From an uncultured Eubacterium sp. (GTDB taxonomy: Bacteria > Bacillota_A > Clostridia > Lachnospirales > Lachnospiraceae): 64,000 nt of DNA. The DNA is taken from assembly GCA_910589045.1 (NCBI GenBank), contig CAJUSH010000011.1, forward strand, positions 1 to 64,000, in the 5' to 3' direction. The translations under genes and the position numbers were made by a program. Shown piece by piece: positions 52,388 to 61,293 of the stretch. The notes beneath the pieces were generated by a model. That model saw only the letters and a list, made by a program, of their open reading frames with translations, was not told the DNA's origin and did no database searches. The number at the start of each line of letters is the position of its first letter. Positions within the stretch are counted from its first letter, which is position 1.

Positions 52388-53176
52388 TTATAGTTGCAGC
52401 CTCGCCGCCATATTTGTCAAAAAATTAAAGTTGGTCGGCCTGCCCTGCTCCTCGTCATAAGGAAACGGATAGTAACGCTCCAGCTTCCGGATATCCGTCC
52501 GTGTCCAGGTCGCCTCGATCGCGCCGCGGATACAGCGCTCCACATTCTCCCTCGTCGTATGATGCGCTTCGGCTATCGCAGGATAAATATCATTTGTAAT
52601 GTGCAGTGCGGAGCCTTTATTTTTCATAATCATCAAAATGGCATCCACCATATAGACAAATCCGCTGCGCCTGCGCCGAAACCCGATATCCATAAGCGCC
52701 TGTTCCACATACCTGCGCATCAGCCGATCTGTTTTTTCCTCATTGAAATATTCGACCAGCGGATGAGCTCCGCTCAAATAAGAATAATGCTGATAGGGGA
52801 AAATTTTTCCGATAATACTTAGAACTCTCTTCGGTGAGTAGGACACATTCATCTTTCGATAAACATAATCCGCCCCGTTCTCCCTCATATAATTCAGTGT
52901 TACATTGGAACCGGTATTTGTGACAACCACAATAAAAGGCTTTTCTCCTTCGACTTCCTTAATTCCGTCCAGCATGGAAACGCCGTCGCCCTCCTCCAGC
53001 TCAAGATCCAGAATAATGACATTTACCTTGTGAAACCGCAGGTAGTCCAATGCCTTCTTTTCACTTCCGGTCTCGCAGACGATCTTCATATGCGACAGGT
53101 TCCCTAATTCCTCCCGAAATTCTCTGCGAACGCTTTCCTCATCCTCCACCATCATAATTTTAATCTCGTTTAACAT
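52388..53176 (-). CDS. Spo0A-like response regulator (paralogue)
   Basis: A 262-residue protein. Receiver domain: acidic pair in IMMVEDEE, phosphorylated Asp in VIILDLELEEGDGVSML, Thr in VVVTNTGS. The conserved Lys-Pro of the receiver is replaced by YRKMNVSY, unlike true Spo0A. The C-terminal domain (about 150-262) matches Spo0A: HITNDIYPAIAEAHHTTREN, VERCIRGAIEATWTRTDIRKL and RPTNFNFLTNMAARLQL. So DNA binding to 0A-box-like sites is expected. I start at ATG 53176 near GGGAAGG. It may be a second sporulation or stress regulator. Confidence 0.8.
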   Translation of the reverse strand: MLNEIKIMMVEDEESVRREFREELGNLSHMKIVCETGSEKKALDYLRFHKVNVIILDLELEEGDGVSMLDGIKEVEGEKPFIVVVTNTGSNVTLNYMRENGADYVYRKMNVSYSPKRVLSIIGKIFPYQHYSYLSGAHPLVEYFNEEKTDRLMRRYVEQALMDIGFRRRRSGFVYMVDAILMIMKNKGSALHITNDIYPAIAEAHHTTRENVERCIRGAIEATWTRTDIRKLERYYPFPYDEEQGRPTNFNFLTNMAARLQL

Positions 53177-53317
53177 TTCCTTCCCGTTACCCCATATCCT
53201 TTCTATGTGGCTGGCTAAATGGCTGCCAATCCGTCCCTGTAACGCTTTCATCATACAATAATTTGCCAAAAATGTCCATGTCATGCACCTCGACAACAAA
53301 CGACCGGGGCACGACGC

Positions 53318-53344
53318 ACCGGACGGTATTTTTTTCATATATTA
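53318..53344 (+). promoter_or_regulatory. Sigma-K-type promoter of the DUF11 gene
   Basis: AC (53318-53319), 16-base spacer, CATATATTA (53336-53344), an exact match to AC-N16/17-CATANNNTA. The predicted start lies about 40 bases before the ATG at 53394. Confidence 0.55.
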
Positions 53345-53393
53345 GATTAGGGAAATACCCTACAATTTGATTTTAACAATGGAGGCAATTGAT

Positions 53394-54257
53394 ATGGCAA
53401 CTTTTACAAATCAGGCCACCCTGTCATACAACGGTAACACGACTACTTCCAACATCACCACCGGTGAAATACTGGAAGTCCTCAGCGTCACCAAAACCGC
53501 GGTGGTAAACACGTATTCCGCAAATGACCGCATCACCTATGTGATCAGTATCGTAAACTCCGGCGCCACCGCCTTAAACGGGCTGACCGTGACCGACGAC
53601 CTCGGCGGCTACACGCTGCCCGACGGAACAACGCAGGTGTACCCCCTCACGTATGAGCAAAAGTCCGTACAGTATTTTATCAACGGCGTGCGCCAGACAG
53701 CCGCTCCCGCGGTCGTAGCCGGACCCCCGATGACTTTCAGCGGCATCAGCGTCCCCGCAGGCGGCAATACGGTTCTCATCTATGAGACGCGTGTCAACCA
53801 GAACGCACCCCTCACGACCGATTCCAGTATTACAAACCGCGCGGCAGTCTCCGGCGGAGGTCTTACAACCCCCGTGGCGGACACCGAGATCGTTGCTGCC
53901 TCAAACGAGCCGCTGCTTACGATCAGCAAATCCTTAAACCCTACGACCGTTACGGAAAACGGCCAGGTGACCTACACCTTCGTCATCCAGAATGCCGGCA
54001 ATACCGCGGCCCAGGGAGACGACAACGTAATTGTCACCGACATATTCAACCCCACGCTGAACGCGATCTCCGTAACCTTCAACGGAATAACATGGACGGA
54101 AGACACCCACTACACCTATAATGCTGCCACCGGCACCTTTTCCACGCTGCCGGGACAGATTACCGTTCCTGCCGCAGCCTACACGCAGGATCCGACAACC
54201 GGTGCATGGACAACAAACCCCGGTGTCAGCGTGCTGACCGTAACCGGAACGATTTAG
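53394..54257 (+). CDS. DUF11-repeat protein, probable spore-surface protein
   Basis: A 287-residue protein starting MATFTNQATLSYNGNTTT (AGGAGG-like TGGAGG ten bases upstream). It has two DUF11-type beta-sandwich repeats: ITYVISIVNSGATALNGLTVTD near 50 and VTYTFVIQNAGNTAAQGDDN near 200, with Thr/Ala/Gly/Asn-rich linkers. There is no signal peptide, no sorting signal and no membrane helix. Made in the mother cell, it could assemble on the spore coat or exosporium; the sigma-K-like promoter supports that. Known DUF11 proteins are surface or coat proteins with self-association. Confidence 0.8.
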   Translation: MATFTNQATLSYNGNTTTSNITTGEILEVLSVTKTAVVNTYSANDRITYVISIVNSGATALNGLTVTDDLGGYTLPDGTTQVYPLTYEQKSVQYFINGVRQTAAPAVVAGPPMTFSGISVPAGGNTVLIYETRVNQNAPLTTDSSITNRAAVSGGGLTTPVADTEIVAASNEPLLTISKSLNPTTVTENGQVTYTFVIQNAGNTAAQGDDNVIVTDIFNPTLNAISVTFNGITWTEDTHYTYNAATGTFSTLPGQITVPAAAYTQDPTTGAWTTNPGVSVLTVTGTI

Positions 54258-54315
54258 CCGCCTGCGGCTGACGTTTTTTCCGTGCAGGAAGCTCGGGGAA
54301 ATTTCCTGCACGATA

Positions 54316-54352
54316 AAAAGGGCTGCCCGCCGGGCAGCCCAAATTCATTTTC
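54316..54352. terminator. Terminator between the DUF11 and symporter genes
   Basis: AAAAAGGGCTGCCC, GC, CGGGCAGCCCAAATTCATTTTCC: ten-bp stem with A run on one side and T-rich sequence on the other, between convergent genes. Confidence 0.85.
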
Positions 54353-54444
54353 CAGTATATGCGCTTTCTCGGATTTGCCAAAACCACACAACGCGGCAGA
54401 CAAATAAACCAATCGGATTTGCTGATTATCCGTGCGCTATGACA

Positions 54445-55950
54445 CTAATCCTCGTCTGACAGACGACGCTCCTGCTCCTTTTGGATATCCTCAAAATAAG
54501 AAAGCATCGGCCTTACAGACGTATCTCCTCTAAATTTACGCTTTGCATAATTGTTTGTGATCGCCATGACGGTTCCCGAAAGGGTAATCACGCCAATCAG
54601 GTTCGGGATTGCCATCAGCCCGTTAAACGTGTCGGACAGGTCAATGACGAGCGATGCATCCAGTGCGGAGCCCGCCACAATCACCGCGATAAAAATAACC
54701 TTATAGACAATGGTTGCCTTCGTCCCGAACAAAAACTCCCACGCCTTTGTGCCATAATAGCTCCATCCAAGCACGGTGGAAAACGCAAACAGCGCAATCG
54801 CAACCGCGATGAAAATGCCGCCGAGGCTGCCAAAGCATTTTGTATAGGCTTCCGTCGCAAGACCAAGCTTTGTCGCCCCGCTCAAGGACATCCCGGTATC
54901 AAGATCCACAATTCCCGTCGTCAGGATGACAAGCGCCGTCAGCGTGCAGACAATAATGGTATCAAAGAATACTTCAAAAATCCCCCACAGACCCTGGGTG
55001 ACAGGCTCCTTCACGTTAGAAGCGGAATGTACCATAACGGAGGAACCGAGCCCGGCCTCATTGGAGAACACGCCCCGCTTAAAGCCCCAGGTGATCGCCT
55101 GCTTAATCACTGCGCCGCCGACACCGCCGGCTGCCGCCTCCATGCTGAACGCATGACTGAAAATTGAAGCAAACGCCGGAATGACCATATCATAATTCAT
55201 GATAACAATAATCAGGCTGCCCAAAATATAAAAGGCCGCCATAAAAGGCACGATCCGCTCGTTTGCCTTCGCGATACGCGTCAGGCCGCCGATAATTACC
55301 AGCGCCGCCAGTGCCGCCACAACCACGCCGATGACCATTCCGCCGGTCTTATCGTCCGCCGCAAAGCCGAATGCATGAAGCACCGACTCACGGATGGAGG
55401 TCACCTGGCCCATATTGCCGATGCCGAAGGATGCAAACACCGCAAAAACGGAAAACAGGATCGCCAATAACTTGCCGACCTGCTTAAAGCCATTTTTACC
55501 GCCAAGTCCGTCCCGCAAATAGTACATTGCACCGCCGGACCACTCCCCCGCCTGATTTCTGCGGCGGAAGAAAATGCCAAGCACGTTCTCGGAATAGTTT
55601 GTCATCATGCCGACGATGGCCGCCAGCCACATCCAGAAGATCGCGCCGGTACCGCCCATCGTGATCGCATAAGCGATACCCGCAATATTTCCGGTTCCGA
55701 TCGTCGCGGAGAGCGCCGTACAGAGCGCCTGAAACTGCGAGATCGAATTTTTATCATCATTCTTTAAAATATCCTTTTTGCGAAACAGTCCGCCGACGGT
55801 CTCTTTCAACATATGACCGAAATGCGTGAACTGGAAGCCCTTCGTGAGCACCGTCATCAAAATACCGGTACCGATCAGCAAAATCAGCGCCGGCACTCCC
55901 CATACGATATCGTTGACCGTACCGTTGACCGCAACTATCTTATCAACCAT
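54445..55950 (-). CDS. Amino acid carrier, sodium:alanine symporter family (AGCS)
   Basis: A 501-residue membrane protein with about 11 helices. FQALCTALSATIGTGNIAGIAYA is the family signature, with GPGAIFWMW-like GTGAIFWMWLAAIVGM and SNEAGLGSSVMVHSASN. It takes up alanine or glycine with Na+. I start at ATG 55950 (MVDKIVAVNG), eight bases after AGGAGGAA. Monocistronic. A precise substrate is not visible. Confidence 0.93.
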   Translation of the reverse strand: MVDKIVAVNGTVNDIVWGVPALILLIGTGILMTVLTKGFQFTHFGHMLKETVGGLFRKKDILKNDDKNSISQFQALCTALSATIGTGNIAGIAYAITMGGTGAIFWMWLAAIVGMMTNYSENVLGIFFRRRNQAGEWSGGAMYYLRDGLGGKNGFKQVGKLLAILFSVFAVFASFGIGNMGQVTSIRESVLHAFGFAADDKTGGMVIGVVVAALAALVIIGGLTRIAKANERIVPFMAAFYILGSLIIVIMNYDMVIPAFASIFSHAFSMEAAAGGVGGAVIKQAITWGFKRGVFSNEAGLGSSVMVHSASNVKEPVTQGLWGIFEVFFDTIIVCTLTALVILTTGIVDLDTGMSLSGATKLGLATEAYTKCFGSLGGIFIAVAIALFAFSTVLGWSYYGTKAWEFLFGTKATIVYKVIFIAVIVAGSALDASLVIDLSDTFNGLMAIPNLIGVITLSGTVMAITNNYAKRKFRGDTSVRPMLSYFEDIQKEQERRLSDED

Positions 55951-56098
55951 AACATTCCTCCTCAAAACATTTTATACTTTATCCGTGTAAAACATTAAAG
56001 GAATTTATCGCATTTGTCAAGAAAAGATGGGGTTTTTCGGCAAAAACGTTCAAATATCAGGTTGTTTTTCCATAACTGCGCCGCCGGAAAGTGCCTGG

Positions 56099-56479
56099 TT
56101 ATTCTTCTTCGCAGGCTTCCTCCTCCTGCTGGGTCATATATTCCCGGGAGGATACCCTGCCGCGCTGGCGAGCTTCCTCGATGAGATCGGACAGCCGGTT
56201 TTTCACGTTTTCGGAGTCCTTGATATTTTTGATCTCAAAATTTTTCATCGTTTTATCCACGGAATTGCACCTGATGGTGCCAAGCCCGAAGATGCGCTGG
56301 CCAAGGCTGCGCGTCAGTGACAGATCCAGGATGCGGTACAGACGCACCTCATCCTGATTCTGTGTGAAAAGCCCGCTTTTGATGACGAGCTTTTCCCTGC
56401 TCAGCTCATATTTTGTAAATGTCCACGGCAGGCCGCACCATATCCGCCTGCGATCCTGCCAAACCAATTCGTTGTCCAT
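56099..56479 (-). CDS. Bacterial PH-domain (DUF304-type) protein
   Basis: A 126-residue protein whose middle (YELSREKLVIKSGLFTQNQDEVRLYRILDLSLTRSLGQRIFGLGTI) is typical of bacterial PH domains (DUF304, YdbS/YdbT). These are usually linked to membrane helices; here there are none, so it is probably a soluble or peripherally bound form. The C-terminal tail is acidic (TQQEEEACEEE). The ribosome site is AAGGGGG, 12 bases before the ATG. Function unknown. Confidence 0.75.
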   Translation of the reverse strand: MDNELVWQDRRRIWCGLPWTFTKYELSREKLVIKSGLFTQNQDEVRLYRILDLSLTRSLGQRIFGLGTIRCNSVDKTMKNFEIKNIKDSENVKNRLSDLIEEARQRGRVSSREYMTQQEEEACEEE

Positions 56480-56582
56480 TCTGAAGTGATCCCCCTTTTC
56501 CTGTTGGCCTTAGCCGTTTGCATACAATGCTGCGTTCCTGTTCCGTTCCTGCCCGCATACGATACCTTCCACGGAAATTCCC

Positions 56583-57896
56583 CTACCCCTGCGGATCCAG
56601 TCCGTAAAACCGTGTCAGATACGCGGCAAGCGCGCCTAAATCACCGGTGCCGCACGTCTCCCGCGCGGAATGCATCGCAAGGATCGGTATCCCGATATCC
56701 GCACACCGCACCGGGAAAAAAGAGGCTGCAATGCTCCCGAGGGTGCCCCCGCCCCGCTCGTCGGAATGATTTACAAACTTCTGGTACGGAATCCGGCCCG
56801 CATCACAGATCTGCTGCACAATCCCGATGACCTCGCTGTCCGTCGCATAGCTCTGGCTGCATGCCTGCTTAATGGAAAAGCCCTTTCCCATCACGTTTTT
56901 ATTGACCGGATCATAGCGGCCCTCATAAGCGGGATGCAGCGCGTGGGCTACATCCACGGACATCATAAGCGATGCCGGAAACGCATCCTGAAACGCGCCG
57001 GCGTCAAAGCCGAGACAGCGGTAGAGCTTTTCAAGCACCGCGGCAAAGAGCGTGCTTCCCGCGCCCTGCTTGCTTCGGCTTCCCACCTCCTCGTGGTCAA
57101 ACACAGCCAAAACGTTCACACCCCGCTTCCGTTTTCCTTCGGTCAGCGCCGTAAGCAGCGCCTCCACCGAGGTGAGATTATCCAGGCGTGGCGCCTGATA
57201 AAAGGCATTGTCCAGCCCGACATAGCAGCCTTTTTCCGCATTGTACAAATTTAATTCATAATCCAGGATGTCCTCCGGCGAAACGTCCAGACGCTCCGCC
57301 AGCAATCCCAAAAAAAGCTTCTCCTCTGTATCCCCGCCGCACAATCCGAACAGCGGGAGCATGTGGCTTTGCTTTTTCAGCTCCATACCCTTGTTCATGT
57401 CGTGCTGCAAATGCACCGCCACGTTCGGTATCGTAAAGAGTGCATCCTTCAGGTCCAGGAGCCGTACCTTCGGCGCAAACAGATCCTTTGTGCGCAGCAC
57501 CACCTTTCCCGCCGCGCAGAGCGGGCGGTCCAGCCAGCTCATATGGCTGGCGCCGCCGTATCCCTCCACGTTCAGACGCACATAGCCGTCCTTTTTCAGC
57601 TCCGGCCCGGGCTTGATACGAAAGCCCGGAAAATCCCCGTGAGCCGCGCCGATGCGAAAGCCGTCCGCCGCCTCCATCTCTTCCCCGATGTAAAAAGCAA
57701 TCAGGCACGAGCCGTAGAGCGCCGTGTAATAGCCCTTTCCCCGTTCCGGCTCCCATGGCTGTCCCTGGGTGAGCGGTAGAAACCCCGCCGCCGCAAGCCG
57801 TTTTTGCGCCGCCTGCACGGTGTGATACGGGGAAACCGCCTCCTCTGTGAGCGCTTCCAGCCGTTTTATTGTTCCTTCCGGTTTCAAAGCACCCAT
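56583..57896 (-). CDS. M18-family metallo-aminopeptidase
   Basis: A 437-residue peptidase. Zinc-ligand and catalytic motifs: AAHGDFPGFRIKPGPEL (His/Asp; the usual AHTDSPG reads HGDFPG), VFDHEEVGSRSKQGAGS (Glu base), MMSVDVAHALHPAYEG (Asp), and MHSARETCGTGD near the end (His). It removes N-terminal residues, preferring acidic or broad substrates. Its ATG is three bases after the GH3 stop, with GAGGTG inside that gene's end. Cytosolic. Confidence 0.9.
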   Translation of the reverse strand: MGALKPEGTIKRLEALTEEAVSPYHTVQAAQKRLAAAGFLPLTQGQPWEPERGKGYYTALYGSCLIAFYIGEEMEAADGFRIGAAHGDFPGFRIKPGPELKKDGYVRLNVEGYGGASHMSWLDRPLCAAGKVVLRTKDLFAPKVRLLDLKDALFTIPNVAVHLQHDMNKGMELKKQSHMLPLFGLCGGDTEEKLFLGLLAERLDVSPEDILDYELNLYNAEKGCYVGLDNAFYQAPRLDNLTSVEALLTALTEGKRKRGVNVLAVFDHEEVGSRSKQGAGSTLFAAVLEKLYRCLGFDAGAFQDAFPASLMMSVDVAHALHPAYEGRYDPVNKNVMGKGFSIKQACSQSYATDSEVIGIVQQICDAGRIPYQKFVNHSDERGGGTLGSIAASFFPVRCADIGIPILAMHSARETCGTGDLGALAAYLTRFYGLDPQG

Positions 57897-57899
57897 GCA

Positions 57900-60416
57900 C
57901 TACACCTCGTAGCGGTCGGATTGAAATACAACCGCCAAAAGATGTGCAACCGCAAGCTTTAGCTGTGCCGGCGTCAGGCTGCCGTCCTCCAGTGCTTTCC
58001 TGATATTTTCATGGTCCTGCGGTATACCGGGCATGATCAGATCGTTTCCGGCACGGATGCATCCGGACGCCGTACAGGCCTCCCCGTAATGAGTCGTCGT
58101 CCAGTCCGTCATGATAACGCCCTGGAATCCCCACTCATCCCTCGCGGCCTTCGTGCAAAGATCATAGCTGTTCGCGGCATGAACGCCGTTGACCCGGTTG
58201 TAGCTGGTCATGATCGACCAGGGCTGCTGCTCGGCGACGGCATACTCAAAGCCCTTCAGATAGATTTCCCGCAGCGCGCGCTCGGAGAGCACACTGTCAC
58301 AGCGCATGCGGTTATCCTCCTGATTGTTGCAGGCAAAATGCTTGATGGTGGTGCCGACGCCGCCATCCGCCTGCACGCCTTTTGTCATCGCACCGGCCAG
58401 CCGTCCGCTAAGCAGCGGATCCTCCGAATAATATTCAAAGTTCCGGCCGCACAGGGGATTTCTGTGGATGTTCATGCCCGGCGCCAGCCAGAGCGTCACA
58501 CCGAACTCCTTCAATTCCTCCGCAACCGCTTTTCCGACCTCCTCAACCAGCCCAAGATCCCAGCTCTGGGCCAGCTGCATCCCGACCGGGAAGGCCGTGC
58601 AGAACTGATAGCGCGCTTCTCCCTCCGGCTGCTCCTTGCTGCGGCACAGATAACCGTCCTCGATGCTCGCCGCAAACGGGCGCTGCTGCGCTGTGCCGTC
58701 CTTTACATAGTAGGTTTTTGTCAGGCGCAGCCCCGCCGGGCCGTCCGCCAGCACAATCGACGCGACACCCTGCTCTACCGCGCACGCGCTCGTCTGTGCC
58801 GCAGAGCCGGGCACCGCGTTTCCGGCAGAGCCGAGCGCTCCCTGCGCCCTTCCCGGGTCCCCGGTCACCAGCCGGATGAGCTGCTCCGTCGAAAGCGCGT
58901 CCGTCTCCTGCCGGATTTCGGGGGATATCCGCCTGTCCTCCCTGCCGTAATTCACATAATGGCTTGTCAAAAGCATCTCCGTCGGAACAACGATCGCCGG
59001 ATTCTTGTATACGGAACCGTGCCACTGTGCCCTGCGGGCAAGCACACGCTCCCTGGGGCACTCCAGCTCCCGGATCTTTTCCGCCGGCTGGCAGATATTC
59101 TCCGTCTTTGTAAGCAATATATGCTTTGTAAGCTCCACGGATGCCGCAAAGCTCGCACTCTCCAGGCTGTTCCCCATAAAAAATCCATAGGTTCCGCAAT
59201 CCATCTGCCAGCCCGGCTCCCGTTCACTGTAGGAAGCAAGCGCATAGATCGGAATGGTGATCTCCACATCCTCAAATTTCCCCGGCGCGATCTCGCCGCT
59301 CTTCGTAAAGCCCACCAGACGCCGGTATTCCTTAAGCACGTTTTTCTGCGGACAGGACGCATAAATCTGTACAACCTCCCTGCCGCTGACGGTTCCCGTA
59401 TTCGTCACCTCCACCACGATGCGCACCGCCGCCCACTTCGAATTCGGATTGACGAAGCTCAGGTGCACCATGCGCAGCGAAAAGCTTGTGTAGGACAAGC
59501 CAAAGCCGAAGCTGTAGCGGACCGGAACCTCAAACGTGTCAAAATAGCGGTAGCCGACGTAAATGCCCTCCCCGTAATACTCCTTTTCGGTATCGCCGCT
59601 TCTGTGGGAAAAGGTGTCCGCATTCGGATAGTCCTCATAGCGGTACGGCCAGCTGTCCGCAAGCTTTGCGCTGGGCGTGACGGCACCGCTTAAAATGTCC
59701 GCCAACGCATGGCCGGCCTGCATACCGGGCTGTCCCATATAGATCAGGCCCTTAATCTGCGGCAGCTCATCCAGGAAGGACAGGTCGATCAGGCCGCCGG
59801 AATTTATGACGACAAGCACCCGCTCCTGCTGCGCACAAAGCGTCCGCAGTGCCTCCTGCTCCGCATCGCTTAGCAGATAATCGCCCTTGCAGTACGTCCG
59901 GTCCTTTCCCTCCCCCGCAACCCTTGCAATCACATAAACTGCCGCATCACATGCCACGGGTGCGGGCAGCTCCCCGGCCGGGATCTCAAAGGGGTGGCTT
60001 GTGTAGGCAAAAAACATCGGCTCCGGCTCCCCCTTCGCCTTGCGTCTGTCCTCATCCTGCCAGATCTCCTCGCGCCACTGCTCCCGCGCCTTCTCGTAGC
60101 AGGTACCATACGCCGCAAGCCAGTCCTCGTTCACGATCGTAAAGCCGGCCTCCTTTAAGCCTTCGTAAATATTTACGGTCTTCCTGGAATTGACATCGCC
60201 GGAGCCGGTACCGCCCTTCACGGTCGCCACGGCCCCCGCCCCGTAGAGCGCCAGGCGTGCACCCTGTGCGAAGGGCAAAAGCCCGTCCTCGTTTTTCAAA
60301 AGCACCATTCCATCCGCCGCAGCGCGCCTTGCAAGCCCCCAGTGCTCTGTCTCGTAATCCCGCGGCTCCTGCTGCGTTGTCCCCGGAAATGTGTAGGATT
60401 TGATTTTTCTTTCCAT
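57900..60416 (-). CDS. GH3 beta-glucosidase with permuted domain order
   Basis: An 838-residue glycoside hydrolase. The usual order is reversed: residues about 20-290 are the alpha/beta sandwich (GLARRAAADGMVLLKNEDGLLPF, LIDLSFLDELPQIKGLIYMGQPG), then a Fn3-like domain (WAAVRIVVEVTNTGTVSGRE), a linker, and the TIM barrel last (about 490-835). The barrel has LADGPAGLRL, WLAPGMNIHRNPLCGRNFEYYSEDP, TTIKHFACNNQEDNR and the nucleophile Asp in GFQGVIMTDWTTTHYG. Such permutation is known in Butyrivibrio and Ruminococcus enzymes. It releases terminal beta-glucose, beta-xylose or related residues. No signal peptide, so cytosolic. Ribosome site AAGGAGAAG. Confidence 0.93.
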   Translation of the reverse strand: MERKIKSYTFPGTTQQEPRDYETEHWGLARRAAADGMVLLKNEDGLLPFAQGARLALYGAGAVATVKGGTGSGDVNSRKTVNIYEGLKEAGFTIVNEDWLAAYGTCYEKAREQWREEIWQDEDRRKAKGEPEPMFFAYTSHPFEIPAGELPAPVACDAAVYVIARVAGEGKDRTYCKGDYLLSDAEQEALRTLCAQQERVLVVINSGGLIDLSFLDELPQIKGLIYMGQPGMQAGHALADILSGAVTPSAKLADSWPYRYEDYPNADTFSHRSGDTEKEYYGEGIYVGYRYFDTFEVPVRYSFGFGLSYTSFSLRMVHLSFVNPNSKWAAVRIVVEVTNTGTVSGREVVQIYASCPQKNVLKEYRRLVGFTKSGEIAPGKFEDVEITIPIYALASYSEREPGWQMDCGTYGFFMGNSLESASFAASVELTKHILLTKTENICQPAEKIRELECPRERVLARRAQWHGSVYKNPAIVVPTEMLLTSHYVNYGREDRRISPEIRQETDALSTEQLIRLVTGDPGRAQGALGSAGNAVPGSAAQTSACAVEQGVASIVLADGPAGLRLTKTYYVKDGTAQQRPFAASIEDGYLCRSKEQPEGEARYQFCTAFPVGMQLAQSWDLGLVEEVGKAVAEELKEFGVTLWLAPGMNIHRNPLCGRNFEYYSEDPLLSGRLAGAMTKGVQADGGVGTTIKHFACNNQEDNRMRCDSVLSERALREIYLKGFEYAVAEQQPWSIMTSYNRVNGVHAANSYDLCTKAARDEWGFQGVIMTDWTTTHYGEACTASGCIRAGNDLIMPGIPQDHENIRKALEDGSLTPAQLKLAVAHLLAVVFQSDRYEV

Positions 60417-60439
60417 AGATTCTTCTCCTTTATATGAAC

Positions 60440-61183
60440 TTATTTTTCATGATTTGTATGCTCGGAAGTCTTTAGCCAGTCCGCAAAGTCCCCGTGGACG
60501 ATCGCGTGAAAGATGCGGCTTCGGATATCCGGCTCACCCGCCTGCAGCACCTCCAGCACCCGCTTTGTATCCGCCCGCGCCGTGCCCCCGTCCGCCGGAC
60601 AGGCATTTTCCACCACCGGAAGCCGGTATTTGTTGCAAAATCCCCGAATCCTCGCCTCGGGCACAAGCATCATCGGCCGGATGAGCACTAGCCCCGTGCG
60701 CTCCAGCACGTACTGCGGAGAAAGGCTCGCGATTCTGCCCTCCTTTGTAAGCGACAGCAAAAACGTCTCCACAAAATCGTCCCTGTGATGCGCATAGGCG
60801 ATCCTGCCGCACCCAAGGGCGAGCGCACGCTCATTGAGCGCACCCTTCCGCAGCTTCGCGCACAGCGCGCACGGATGCTTCTCCATCCGCTCATCAAACA
60901 CAATCTGTGCAATCTGTGTCTCCACCAGCTCAAAGGGCACATCCAGCGACGCGCACAGGGCGCGCACCGGTGAAAAATCCATCTCCGGCCACCCCAGATG
61001 CACGCTGATGGCAGTCAGGGAGAACTTTTTCGGGTAAAAACGCCGCAGGCCGGCCAGCGCACACAGCAGCGTCAGCGAATCCTTCCCGCCGGATACGCCC
61101 ACCGCAATATGGTCCCCCTCCTGAATCATCCCGTAGGTGTCGATTGCTTGTCTCACATAGCTGTAAAGTCTTTGCAGTTCCAT
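60440..61183 (-). CDS. TtcA-like tRNA 2-thiolation protein
   Basis: A 247-residue PP-loop ATPase: IAVGVSGGKDSLTLLCAL, the CALCAKLRKGAL CxxC that binds Fe-S, GRIAYAHHRDDFVETFLLSL and VENACPADGGTARADTKRVL. It resembles TtcA, which thiolates C32 of some tRNAs, and its paralogues. Short for TtcA (about 310 in E. coli). Follows the kinase/regulator pair by 110 bases, precedes GH3. Confidence 0.87.
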   Translation of the reverse strand: MELQRLYSYVRQAIDTYGMIQEGDHIAVGVSGGKDSLTLLCALAGLRRFYPKKFSLTAISVHLGWPEMDFSPVRALCASLDVPFELVETQIAQIVFDERMEKHPCALCAKLRKGALNERALALGCGRIAYAHHRDDFVETFLLSLTKEGRIASLSPQYVLERTGLVLIRPMMLVPEARIRGFCNKYRLPVVENACPADGGTARADTKRVLEVLQAGEPDIRSRIFHAIVHGDFADWLKTSEHTNHEK

Positions 61184-61293
61184 ACCGTTATTTTAATATA
61201 GGTTCTGCACAAGTGCAAGCATTTTGAACAGCCCGCCCGGTATCGCCCGCCTGCAGGTGTCCCTGCCCTTCCGGCTTAATTCGGCCTCTGCCT

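Noticed and set aside
58011..59693. Long plus-strand ORF of 560 codons
   Set aside because: It lies entirely opposite the GH3 gene, has a low-complexity, Arg/His/Leu-rich translation and no ribosome site; it is a shadow of the high-GC coding strand.
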